Source: Aquifex sp. (GTDB lineage Bacteria > Aquificota > Aquificia > Aquificales > Aquificaceae). From it: a stretch of DNA of 15,608 nucleotides. The stretch spans positions 1 through 15,608 of the forward strand of contig WFPV01000013.1 in assembly GCA_015487405.1 (NCBI GenBank). Reading direction: 5' to 3'. The notes under the pieces were generated by a model that was given only the letters and a program-made list of their open reading frames with translations, was not told the origin of the DNA and did not search any database. Positions 1 through 6,148 of this stretch are shown here, in pieces (the first letter of the stretch is position 1; each line of letters starts with the position of its first letter). The translations under genes and the position numbers were made by a program.

Positions 1-27
1 AAATAAAACTCAAAAGGAGGTAGGTAG

Positions 28-204
28 ATGAAGGTGGTCGTAGTAAAGGACAGAAAACAAAGGGAGCAGGCGGTTAAGAAGTATCTAAACAAAAAGGGAA
101 GTGTAGTTGCTGTAGTTTCCTCTCCCAAGTATCTCAAGAACGAGCTCGTTCAAAAAGCAAACGTGGTAATCTTAGAAGAGAATGAGGAAGGTAGCCGTAA
201 TTGA
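28..204 (+). CDS. Small hypothetical protein (58 aa) overlapping the response regulator
   Basis: Function not recognised. The reading frame starts with ATG directly after a strong Shine-Dalgarno (AAGGAGGT at 14-21, 6 bases before the ATG) and ends with TGA at 202-204. The protein is basic and looks like a small beta-alpha-beta fold: a Val-rich strand (KVVVV, residues 2-6), a Lys/Arg/Gln helix (about 9-22), a second hydrophobic strand (SVVAVVSS, about 25-32) and a third (ANVVILEE, about 45-52). There is no signal peptide, membrane segment or metal-binding cluster. Its last 23 bases overlap the start of the response regulator in another frame, so the two are probably co-transcribed and translationally coupled. 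It could be a real small partner protein, or the C-terminal remnant of a longer gene that begins at this ATG only by decay. The strong ribosome site argues for a real gene. Confidence 0.6.
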   Translation: MKVVVVKDRKQREQAVKKYLNKKGSVVAVVSSPKYLKNELVQKANVVILEENEEGSRN

Positions 205-856
205 GGACGACCCCGACCTCTCCTTCCTCATCAAACTCAACCTTGAGAGGGAGGGATTTGAGGTTAAGACTTTCTCAAGAGCCACGGACTTTTTCCACTC
301 CGTTTTAAAAGATAACTATAACCTTGTCCTTGTTGACATTATGCTCCCCGACTTTGACGGATACCGCATCGCCAAGTTTTTAAAAAGCAGACCGGACCTT
401 AAAGATATTCCCTTAATATTTATTACCGCCAAGGGCGGTGAGGAAGATAAACTTAAAGGTTTTGAGCTCGGGGCGGACGACTACATAACCAAACCCTTCT
501 CTTTAAAAGAGCTCATCGCACGCATAAAGGCGGTTTTGAGAAGGTATGAAGGAAGGATAACCTCTAAGGTTTACGAATTTAAAGAGTTAAAGATATTTCC
601 GGAAGAAAAGCGAGTTTTCTTAAAGGGAGAAGAGCTTCACCTCACTCCCGCAGAGTTCAAAATTCTGCTAAAGCTCGTGGAAAACTACGGGAAACCCGTT
701 AGCAGGGAAAGCTTACTTGATGAAATTCAAGAGTTCGGAAAGGAGTCAACCGAGAGAACTATAGACGTTCACATAAAACATATAAGGGATAAACTCAAAG
801 ACTACAGGTTTCTCATAAAGACGGTGAGGGGTTTCGGTTATAAGTTTGAGGAATGA
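182..856 (+). CDS. Two-component response regulator, OmpR/PhoB family
   Basis: A 224-residue DNA-binding response regulator. The N-terminal receiver domain (about 1-118) has the acidic pair Asp9/Asp10, the predicted phospho-acceptor Asp52 (VLVDIMLPD), Thr82 (FITAK) and Lys104 (DDYITKPF), so phosphorelay chemistry should be intact. The C-terminal winged helix (about 128-224) has the usual family pattern: LTPAEFKILL, then the recognition-helix stretch ERTIDVHIKHIRDKL, and the closing wing TVRGFGYKF. It should bind tandem DNA sites as a dimer and regulate transcription. No histidine kinase gene lies in the window, so its signal is unknown; the PhoB resemblance does not establish a role in phosphate control. 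It begins inside the 3' end of the preceding 58-residue gene, with a purine-rich stretch (AGAAGAG) upstream as a possible ribosome site. An 87-bp gap separates it from thiC. Confidence 0.93.
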   Translation: MRKVAVIEDDPDLSFLIKLNLEREGFEVKTFSRATDFFHSVLKDNYNLVLVDIMLPDFDGYRIAKFLKSRPDLKDIPLIFITAKGGEEDKLKGFELGADDYITKPFSLKELIARIKAVLRRYEGRITSKVYEFKELKIFPEEKRVFLKGEELHLTPAEFKILLKLVENYGKPVSRESLLDEIQEFGKESTERTIDVHIKHIRDKLKDYRFLIKTVRGFGYKFEE

Positions 857-883
857 GCCCTTCCTTTCCTGAAGAATCTCATA

Positions 884-911
884 TTGCCTTCCAAAGACTT
901 AATATTAAGTT
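884..911 (+). promoter_or_regulatory. Possible sigma70-type promoter for thiC
   Basis: TTGCCT at 884-889 and TAAGTT at 906-911 are separated by 16 bases and lie just upstream of the thiC ribosome site. TAAGAT at 911-916 is a competing -10 but gives a poor spacing. The match is weak and the region is AT-rich, so this is only a candidate. The 87-bp gap has no TPP-riboswitch-like consensus. Confidence 0.25.
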
Positions 912-943
912 AAGATTAAAACGCTCTTTTCAGGAGGTAGAGT

Positions 944-2317
944 ATGCTTAGAGCAGAGTGGGTAGAAAAAAGAAAAAGATTTAAAAATAAAACCCAGATG
1001 CACCTCGCTCGTCAAGGAATAATCACCGAAGAAATGGAATACGTTGCGAAAAGAGAAGGACTTCACCCCGAGTTCGTCCGTCAGGAAGTCGCGAGGGGAA
1101 GGATGATAATTCCTGCAAATATAAACCACCTACATTTAGAACCTATGTGCATAGGTATAAATTCAAAGGTTAAGGTGAACGCAAACATAGGAAACTCCGG
1201 ACTTGCCTCTGACATTCCCACCGAGGTGGAAAAGGCAAGGGTTGCTATAAAGTATGGAGCGGACACCATAATGGACCTCTCCACCGGAGAGGCAATCAAG
1301 GAAACCAGAGAAGCGATTATAAACGTCAGCACAGTTCCTGTAGGAACTGTTCCCATCTATGAAGCTTGGAAGATAGCAAAGGGAAACGTAAAGGAGCTCA
1401 CCGTTGACCTTATCCTTGACGTTATAGAGGAGCAGGCTCGTCAGGGTGTTTCTTATATGACCATTCACGCGGGAATACTGAAGGAGCACCTCCCCCTCGT
1501 TCAGCACAGAGTTATGGGAATCGTCTCAAGGGGAGGAGCTATCTTAGCCCAGTGGATGGCCGAGCACGGAAAGCAGAACCCCCTTTACGAGCACTTTGAC
1601 AAAATATGTGAAATCTTCAAGAAGTATGACGTTTCCTTCTCCCTCGGAGACGCCCTTAGACCCGGATGTATTGAGGACGCAACGGACGACGCACAGCTCG
1701 CGGAGCTCAAAGTTCTCGGAGAGCTCGTAGAAAAGGCTTGGAAGCACGACGTTCAGGCTATGGTTGAAGGACCTGGACACGTTCCCCTCCACCAGGTTGA
1801 GTTCAACATGAAGATACAGCAAGAGTGGTGTCACGAAGCACCCTTCTACGTTCTCGGACCTCTCGTCTTGGACGTAGCTCCCGGATACGACCACATAGGA
1901 AGCGCGATAGGTGGAGCGCTCGCAGGATGGGCTGGAGCGGCAATGCTCTGTTACATCACTCCCAAAGAGCACCTCGGACTTCCCAACGTTGAAGACGTAA
2001 AGCAGGGAGTTATCGCTTACAAGATAGCGGCTCACGCGGCGGACATCGCAAAACACTGGCCCGGAGCTCGTGATTGGGACCTTGAGATGTCCATCGCAAG
2101 GTATAACTTTGACTGGAACAGACAGTTTGAACTCGCTATGGACCCCGAAACCGCAAGGGCTTACCACGACGAAACATTGCCCCAAGAGGGATACAAGACC
2201 GCGAAGTTCTGTTCTATGTGCGGACCCGAGTTCTGCTCCTACAAGATTTCCCAAAAGGTTCAAGAAAAGGTCTCTCCCGAAGAGCTCATAGAAAAAGGAA
2301 ACTGGGTAGCTCCCTAA
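944..2317 (+). CDS. thiC: Phosphomethylpyrimidine synthase ThiC
   Basis: This radical-SAM enzyme rearranges 5-aminoimidazole ribotide into hydroxymethylpyrimidine phosphate, the pyrimidine half of thiamin. The 457-residue protein carries the ThiC signature near the C-terminus, Cys423-X2-Cys426-X4-Cys431 (FCSMCGPEFC), which binds the catalytic 4Fe-4S cluster. The body has recognisable ThiC blocks: NANIGNS, DTIMDLSTG, TVPIYEA, MTIHAG, SRGG, SLGDALRPG, EGPGHVP, VLGPLVLDVAPGYDHI and CYITPKEHLGLP. It is shorter than the E. coli enzyme and lacks its long N-terminal extension, as is common in deep-branching bacteria. The start is fixed by AGGAGG at 932-937, six bases before the ATG. It is a single gene with no other thi gene nearby, facing the end of the ubiA-family gene across a shared hairpin. 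Confidence 0.97.
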   Translation: MLRAEWVEKRKRFKNKTQMHLARQGIITEEMEYVAKREGLHPEFVRQEVARGRMIIPANINHLHLEPMCIGINSKVKVNANIGNSGLASDIPTEVEKARVAIKYGADTIMDLSTGEAIKETREAIINVSTVPVGTVPIYEAWKIAKGNVKELTVDLILDVIEEQARQGVSYMTIHAGILKEHLPLVQHRVMGIVSRGGAILAQWMAEHGKQNPLYEHFDKICEIFKKYDVSFSLGDALRPGCIEDATDDAQLAELKVLGELVEKAWKHDVQAMVEGPGHVPLHQVEFNMKIQQEWCHEAPFYVLGPLVLDVAPGYDHIGSAIGGALAGWAGAAMLCYITPKEHLGLPNVEDVKQGVIAYKIAAHAADIAKHWPGARDWDLEMSIARYNFDWNRQFELAMDPETARAYHDETLPQEGYKTAKFCSMCGPEFCSYKISQKVQEKVSPEELIEKGNWVAP

Positions 2318-2343
2318 GGTTTTTCTCTTCCCTTCCTTTAAAT

Positions 2344-2360
2344 ACCCGCCTTCGGCGGGT
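2344..2360. terminator. Hairpin between convergent thiC and ubiA-family gene, probable two-way terminator
   Basis: A perfect 7-bp stem (ACCCGCC / GGCGGGT) with a TTC loop (GAA on the other strand) lies 27 bases after the thiC stop and 3 bases after the stop of the minus-strand prenyltransferase gene. That position suits a shared terminator for both units. No long T-run follows on either strand, only AT-rich sequence, so termination might be weak or factor-assisted. The core CCGCCTTCGGCGG recurs at 4890-4902. Confidence 0.55.
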
Positions 2361-2362
2361 CC

Positions 2363-3214
2363 CTAAATTAAAACATCAAGTAAAACAACGAAGAAGAAAG
2401 CCACACTTACCCATCCGTTCACCGTAAAGAAAGCCTTATTTATCTTGGAAAGGTCGTTCGGCTTTATCAGGGAGTGCTCGTAAACCAAGAAGAGGGCTAT
2501 GAGAACTAAGCCTGAAAAGTAAATAAAGCCGAGCCTTTCATCAAGGAGACCTAAAAACAGAAGAGAGATAAATGTTACGATATGGGAAAGTCTTGCTATC
2601 TTTATAGCTTTCTCTATCCCGAACTTGACGGGAATGGACTTCAGCCCCACGCTCTTGTCAAACTCGTAGTCCTGAAGGGCGTAAAGGATGTCAAAGCCTG
2701 CAACCCAGGAGCCCATGGCAAGACCTAAGACGAGCGCTTCTAAGGAGACCCTCTCGTTCAGAGCCACATCCACCGCCACGGGAATCAGGAAGTAAACGAG
2801 TCCTAAAACGAAGTGGGGATAATAGGTTAACCTTTTAGCCTGGGGATAAAACCAGAGCAAGAATATAACCACCGGAGAGAGCAGGAAAGCCAGCCAGTTG
2901 AGCATCAGTGAAGCGAAGATAAAGACAGCGGAAGATATGAGGATTAAACGCTTCACCTCTTCCCTTGAGACATCACCCTTTACCAAGGGCCAGTTTTGTG
3001 TCCTGGGATTTAATCTATCGTAGGGCTCGTCTATGAGTCTGTTGAAAGCCATTCCCGCTGTTCTCGCACTCACGAGGGCTACGACTATCCAGAAAATCTG
3101 CCAGAGGGAGGGAAACCTCTCGTAAAGTATCAGGACGCTCGCGAGGGCAAAGGGCAGGGCGAAAATCGTGTGTTCAAACTTTACGAGTTCCGCGTAAGCC
3201 TTTAGCTTTCCCAT
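2363..3214 (-). CDS. UbiA-family aromatic polyprenyltransferase (quinone biosynthesis)
   Basis: A 283-residue integral membrane prenyltransferase that should attach a polyprenyl tail to an aromatic precursor in quinone biosynthesis. Two Asp-rich Mg/diphosphate-binding motifs are visible: Asn58-X3-Asp62-X3-Asp66 (NRLIDEPYD) and Asp182-X3-Asp186 (DYEFD), on the cytoplasmic loops between helices typical of the family. About eight to nine hydrophobic segments fill the rest. It resembles the 4-hydroxybenzoate prenyltransferase subgroup. Because Aquificales are known to use a menaquinone-type quinone, an MqnP-like role in the futalosine pathway is a fair alternative to UbiA; sequence alone does not separate them, so I give no symbol. 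The ATG is one base after the mraY stop (TAGCATG), which points to translational coupling. Confidence 0.88.
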   Translation of the reverse strand: MGKLKAYAELVKFEHTIFALPFALASVLILYERFPSLWQIFWIVVALVSARTAGMAFNRLIDEPYDRLNPRTQNWPLVKGDVSREEVKRLILISSAVFIFASLMLNWLAFLLSPVVIFLLWFYPQAKRLTYYPHFVLGLVYFLIPVAVDVALNERVSLEALVLGLAMGSWVAGFDILYALQDYEFDKSVGLKSIPVKFGIEKAIKIARLSHIVTFISLLFLGLLDERLGFIYFSGLVLIALFLVYEHSLIKPNDLSKINKAFFTVNGWVSVAFFFVVLLDVLI

Positions 3215-3215
3215 G

Positions 3216-4295
3216 CTATCTTAACTTTAGCATCGCCACAGCGACTATTCCAAGGAGAATGGACACAATCCACATTCTCACAACGATTTTAGGTTCGGGA
3301 AGTCCGTTTAGCTCAAGGTGGTGGTGAAAGGGAGCCCGCTTGAAAAACCTCTTACCTCCGGTCATTCTAAAGTAGATAATCTGAATGATTACACTTATTG
3401 TCTCAAAGACGAATATTCCGCCCGCTATGGCGTAAAGGAGCTCAGACTTTGTAAGCAAAGAAACCGTAGCCAAGGAAGCCCCAATGCTGAGAGCCCCCAC
3501 GTCCCCCATGAACATCTGAGCGGGGAAGGAGTTGAACCACAAAAAGCCCAGTCCCGCACCAACGAGGGCAAAGCAGAAAACCGTAAGCTCTCCCGCGTAG
3601 GGAACGTAGGGAATTCCCAAATACTCCGCTATCTTGGAGTGTCCCACCGCGTAGGCTATTATCCCGAGGGCGGTCGCGCTCGTCATCGCAGGTCCTATCG
3701 CAAGCCCGTCCAGTCCGTCCGTTAGGTTCACAGCGTTCGCACTTCCCACAATCACGAAAACCGCAAAGGGAATGTAGAGAACACCGAGGTCCAAGTAAAG
3801 CTCTTTAAAGAGGGGAAAGTAAAGCTTGGTGTCTACCACATCGAGGGAGTAAATCCAGAGGGCAATAATCAGGGCAACGAACACCTGAGCCAAGAACTTA
3901 GCCTTTATGGATATTCCTTTTTTATTTTTGAGCTTAACGTAGTCGTCCCACAGACCGATAAACCCAAAGCCTAGCAGGGAAAAAAGCACAATCCAGAGGT
4001 AAGGGACGTCCCACCTCATTAAAAGGAGGGAGCTGACAGCAAGCGTTATGAGTATCACTATTCCCCCCATCGTGGGGGTGTATTTCTTAACTTCGTGGCT
4101 TTCCGGCGTGTATTCCCTGACGTATCCTCCGAAGAGTCCTTGAAGTTTCTTGAGTCTTTCTATCACTGGAGGGGAAAGTAGGAGCGTTATTCCAAAAGCG
4201 AGCAAAACCGCCGTGAAGGAACGGAAGGTAATGTATTTAAATACGTTAAAGACGAACCAGTAGTTTCTCAGGATAAAAGCCAAGTGGTAAAGCAT
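3216..4295 (-). CDS. mraY: Phospho-N-acetylmuramoyl-pentapeptide transferase MraY
   Basis: This integral membrane enzyme transfers phospho-MurNAc-pentapeptide from UDP to undecaprenyl phosphate, forming lipid I for peptidoglycan. Family motifs are complete: Lys70 and PTMGG (74-78), Asp117-Asp118 (WDDYVKLKN), NLTDGLDGLAIG (190-201) with Asp193, FMGD with Asp265, and the HHH stretch at 324-326 (RAPFHHHLE). About ten membrane helices are evident. I chose ATG at 4295 over GTG at 4298 because it gives 359 residues and puts the catalytic residues at the numbers I recall for the A. aeolicus structure. The upstream gene's stop overlaps this start by one base (TGATG), implying coupled translation. No other mur or fts gene is nearby, unlike the usual dcw cluster. 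Confidence 0.97.
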   Translation of the reverse strand: MLYHLAFILRNYWFVFNVFKYITFRSFTAVLLAFGITLLLSPPVIERLKKLQGLFGGYVREYTPESHEVKKYTPTMGGIVILITLAVSSLLLMRWDVPYLWIVLFSLLGFGFIGLWDDYVKLKNKKGISIKAKFLAQVFVALIIALWIYSLDVVDTKLYFPLFKELYLDLGVLYIPFAVFVIVGSANAVNLTDGLDGLAIGPAMTSATALGIIAYAVGHSKIAEYLGIPYVPYAGELTVFCFALVGAGLGFLWFNSFPAQMFMGDVGALSIGASLATVSLLTKSELLYAIAGGIFVFETISVIIQIIYFRMTGGKRFFKRAPFHHHLELNGLPEPKIVVRMWIVSILLGIVAVAMLKLR

Positions 4296-4870
4296 CACTC
4301 ACACCTGTTTCTGCTAAAGAGCCTGTCTAAGATTATCGCCGCGGCGTTCCTAACCGAGAGGTGATTCCAGTCTCCCGCTCCGTATATAGGTTCAAGGATG
4401 TAGTCAAAAGTGTTCATTAAGTCGGGCGGAATTCCGTAACCGGTTCCCAACAAAATGAGCCAATCCCTGTCCCTCTTTTCTATCTCTTTCGCAAGCTCGG
4501 AATACTTTATCGTGTTCGGATAGGTTCTCGCGTCCGTTCCCACGAGCACCGGTCTCCTCCCCCTCTCCTTTTCTATATCTTCAATCACCTCATCAAGAGT
4601 GTAAGCCAATCTCACGAGCTTCACAACCTCGTAGCGGGTGGGATTCGTCTGCCTTCCCTCCTCAGATAACCAGTAATTAATCTGTCTCTTTATCACTATA
4701 CGCTGGGCGTCTATGGGCTGGACGATGTAGTAGCGGTTAATCTCGTAAGCCCTTGCGGGACGGGCTATGTCGTGTAAATCCATGGTTGTGAAGGAAGTGA
4801 CTATTATCTTCCCGTCCTTGTCCATCGCAGGGTAGTGGAGGAGTGCGATGAAGACGTTCTCATTTTTCAT
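4295..4870 (-). CDS. SPOUT-superfamily SAM-dependent RNA methyltransferase-like protein
   Basis: A 191-residue protein that I recognise as the SAM-dependent RNA methyltransferase family related to TrmD and to Thermotoga TM1570-like proteins (PF09936-type). It begins with a strand-rich segment (FIALLHYP, IIVTSFTTMDLHDIARPARAY). The C-terminal half carries what should be the trefoil knot that binds SAM: PVLVGTDAR (107-115), LILLGTGYGIP (138-148) and GDWNHLSVRNAAAIILDRL (166-184). The substrate RNA is unknown. It is first in a three-gene minus-strand unit; its TGA overlaps the mraY ATG by one base. No Shine-Dalgarno precedes the ATG, only an AT-rich leader with a palindrome 18-34 bases upstream, so a leaderless mRNA is possible. 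The nearby TrmD/ribosomal protein genes seen in some other genomes are absent here. Confidence 0.82.
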   Translation of the reverse strand: MKNENVFIALLHYPAMDKDGKIIVTSFTTMDLHDIARPARAYEINRYYIVQPIDAQRIVIKRQINYWLSEEGRQTNPTRYEVVKLVRLAYTLDEVIEDIEKERGRRPVLVGTDARTYPNTIKYSELAKEIEKRDRDWLILLGTGYGIPPDLMNTFDYILEPIYGAGDWNHLSVRNAAAIILDRLFSRNRCE

Positions 4871-4887
4871 AAGTTAGATATTTTAAT

Positions 4888-4904
4888 TACCGCCTTCGGC
4901 GGTA
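4888..4904. promoter_or_regulatory. Palindrome/hairpin between divergent SPOUT methyltransferase gene and trpB
   Basis: A 7-bp perfect stem (TACCGCC / GGCGGTA) with a TTC loop sits in the 60-bp divergent gap (4871-4930), 18 bases upstream of the methyltransferase ATG and 26 bases upstream of the trpB ATG. It shares the core CCGCCTTCGGCGG with the hairpin at 2344-2360. Between divergent starts it cannot be a normal 3' terminator. It could be an operator, a 5'-leader hairpin, an insulator between the two promoters, or a small dispersed repeat. Flanks are AT-rich and could hold both -10 boxes, but none is a clear consensus. Confidence 0.5.
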
Positions 4905-4930
4905 TCTTAAGAAATTTAAAATTAAACCTT

Positions 4931-6148
4931 ATGTATAAATACCCCGACGAGAGAGGCTACTTCGGAAGGTTCGGCGGAAAGTTCGTCCCCGAAACTCTGA
5001 TGTATGCTTTAGAAGAGCTTGAAGAGAAGTATAACGAGCTGAAAAAGGATAAGAACTTTCAAAAAGAGCTTGAGTATTACCTGAGGGAATACGCGGGAAG
5101 ACCGACTCCCCTATACTTTGCGGAGAAGTTAACGAAGTATGTGGGTGGAGCAAAGATTTACCTAAAGAGGGAGGACCTTCTCCACACGGGAGCCCACAAG
5201 ATTAACAACACAATAGGACAGTGCCTTTTAACCAAAAGGATGGGGAAGAAGAGGGTGATAGCGGAAACGGGAGCGGGACAGCACGGGGTTGCGACGGCTA
5301 CCGCTTCCGCTTTGTTAGGTCTTGAGTGCGTGGTTTATATGGGAGAGGAGGACGCAGAACGGCAGGCTTTAAACGTCTTCAGGATGAAGCTCTTGGGAGC
5401 TGAGGTGAGAATCGTAAAGAGCGGGAGCAGAACCCTTAAGGATGCCATAAACGAGGCTCTCAGGGACTGGGTGACTAACGTGGAAACAACCCACTACGTC
5501 ATAGGCTCCGTCGTTGGTCCCCACCCCTTTCCGATGATTGTCAGAGACTTTCAGAGCGTTATAGGAAAAGAAACGAAAGAGCAGATACTGCAAAAGGAGG
5601 GAAGGCTCCCCGATGCCATAGTCGCCTGCGTGGGCGGCGGCTCAAACGCTATGGGAATCTTTTATCCCTTCGTGGAGGATAAAGAAGTCAGGCTAATCGG
5701 CGTAGAGGCAGGTGGATACGGGCTTGAAACGGGAGAGCACGCTGCTTCCATCTGCGGAGGGAGCGAGGGAGTTCTCCACGGGATGAGGAGTTACTTCCTC
5801 CAGGATGAGGAGGGACAGATTAAACCCACACACTCCATATCCGCGGGGCTGGACTACCCCGGAGTGGGACCAGAGCACGCCCTCCTCCACGAGATTAAGA
5901 GGGCGGAATACACCACAGCAACCGACGAGGAGGCTTTAGAAGGCTTTAAGCTCCTTGCAAGAACGGAGGGAATAATTCCCGCTTTAGAGAGTGCCCACGC
6001 GGTAATAAAAGCTGTAGAAATCGCCAAAGAACTCGGAAAAGACGCGATAATCGTTATAAACCTCTCAGGAAGGGGAGACAAAGATATGGCACACGTTATG
6101 AGACACCTCTCCTTAGAAGAAGGTTCCGAGAACGAAGTGAACCCTTGA
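4931..6148 (+). CDS. trpB: Tryptophan synthase beta chain TrpB
   Basis: The PLP enzyme that condenses indole with serine to give tryptophan, normally in an alpha2-beta2 complex with TrpA. Key features: FGRFGGKFVPETL near the N-terminus (11-23), PLP Lys90 in HTGAHKINN, catalytic Glu112 (AETGAGQHGVA), the phosphate loop GGGSNAMG, and a C-terminal NLSGRGDKD. The HTGAHKINN form and overall pattern fit the TrpA-partnering TrpB1 type rather than TrpB2. ATG at 4931 gives 405 residues starting MYKYPDERGYFG, as in other TrpB proteins; an ATG at 4835 would add 32 residues running through the divergent gene and hairpin and is rejected. No Shine-Dalgarno is visible. The last 12 codons, including an acidic tail (EEGSENEVNP), overlap the 3' end of bamA on the other strand. 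No trpA or other trp gene is adjacent. Confidence 0.96.
   Translation: MYKYPDERGYFGRFGGKFVPETLMYALEELEEKYNELKKDKNFQKELEYYLREYAGRPTPLYFAEKLTKYVGGAKIYLKREDLLHTGAHKINNTIGQCLLTKRMGKKRVIAETGAGQHGVATATASALLGLECVVYMGEEDAERQALNVFRMKLLGAEVRIVKSGSRTLKDAINEALRDWVTNVETTHYVIGSVVGPHPFPMIVRDFQSVIGKETKEQILQKEGRLPDAIVACVGGGSNAMGIFYPFVEDKEVRLIGVEAGGYGLETGEHAASICGGSEGVLHGMRSYFLQDEEGQIKPTHSISAGLDYPGVGPEHALLHEIKRAEYTTATDEEALEGFKLLARTEGIIPALESAHAVIKAVEIAKELGKDAIIVINLSGRGDKDMAHVMRHLSLEEGSENEVNP

Noticed and set aside
1544..2263. 239-codon open frame antisense to thiC
   Set aside because: It mirrors a well-conserved enzyme, has no ribosome site or recognisable domain, and its composition is typical of antisense shadows.
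4835..4930. Upstream extension of trpB by 32 residues from an ATG at 4835
   Set aside because: It would run through the start of the divergent methyltransferase gene and the hairpin, and the added residues do not resemble a TrpB N-terminus.
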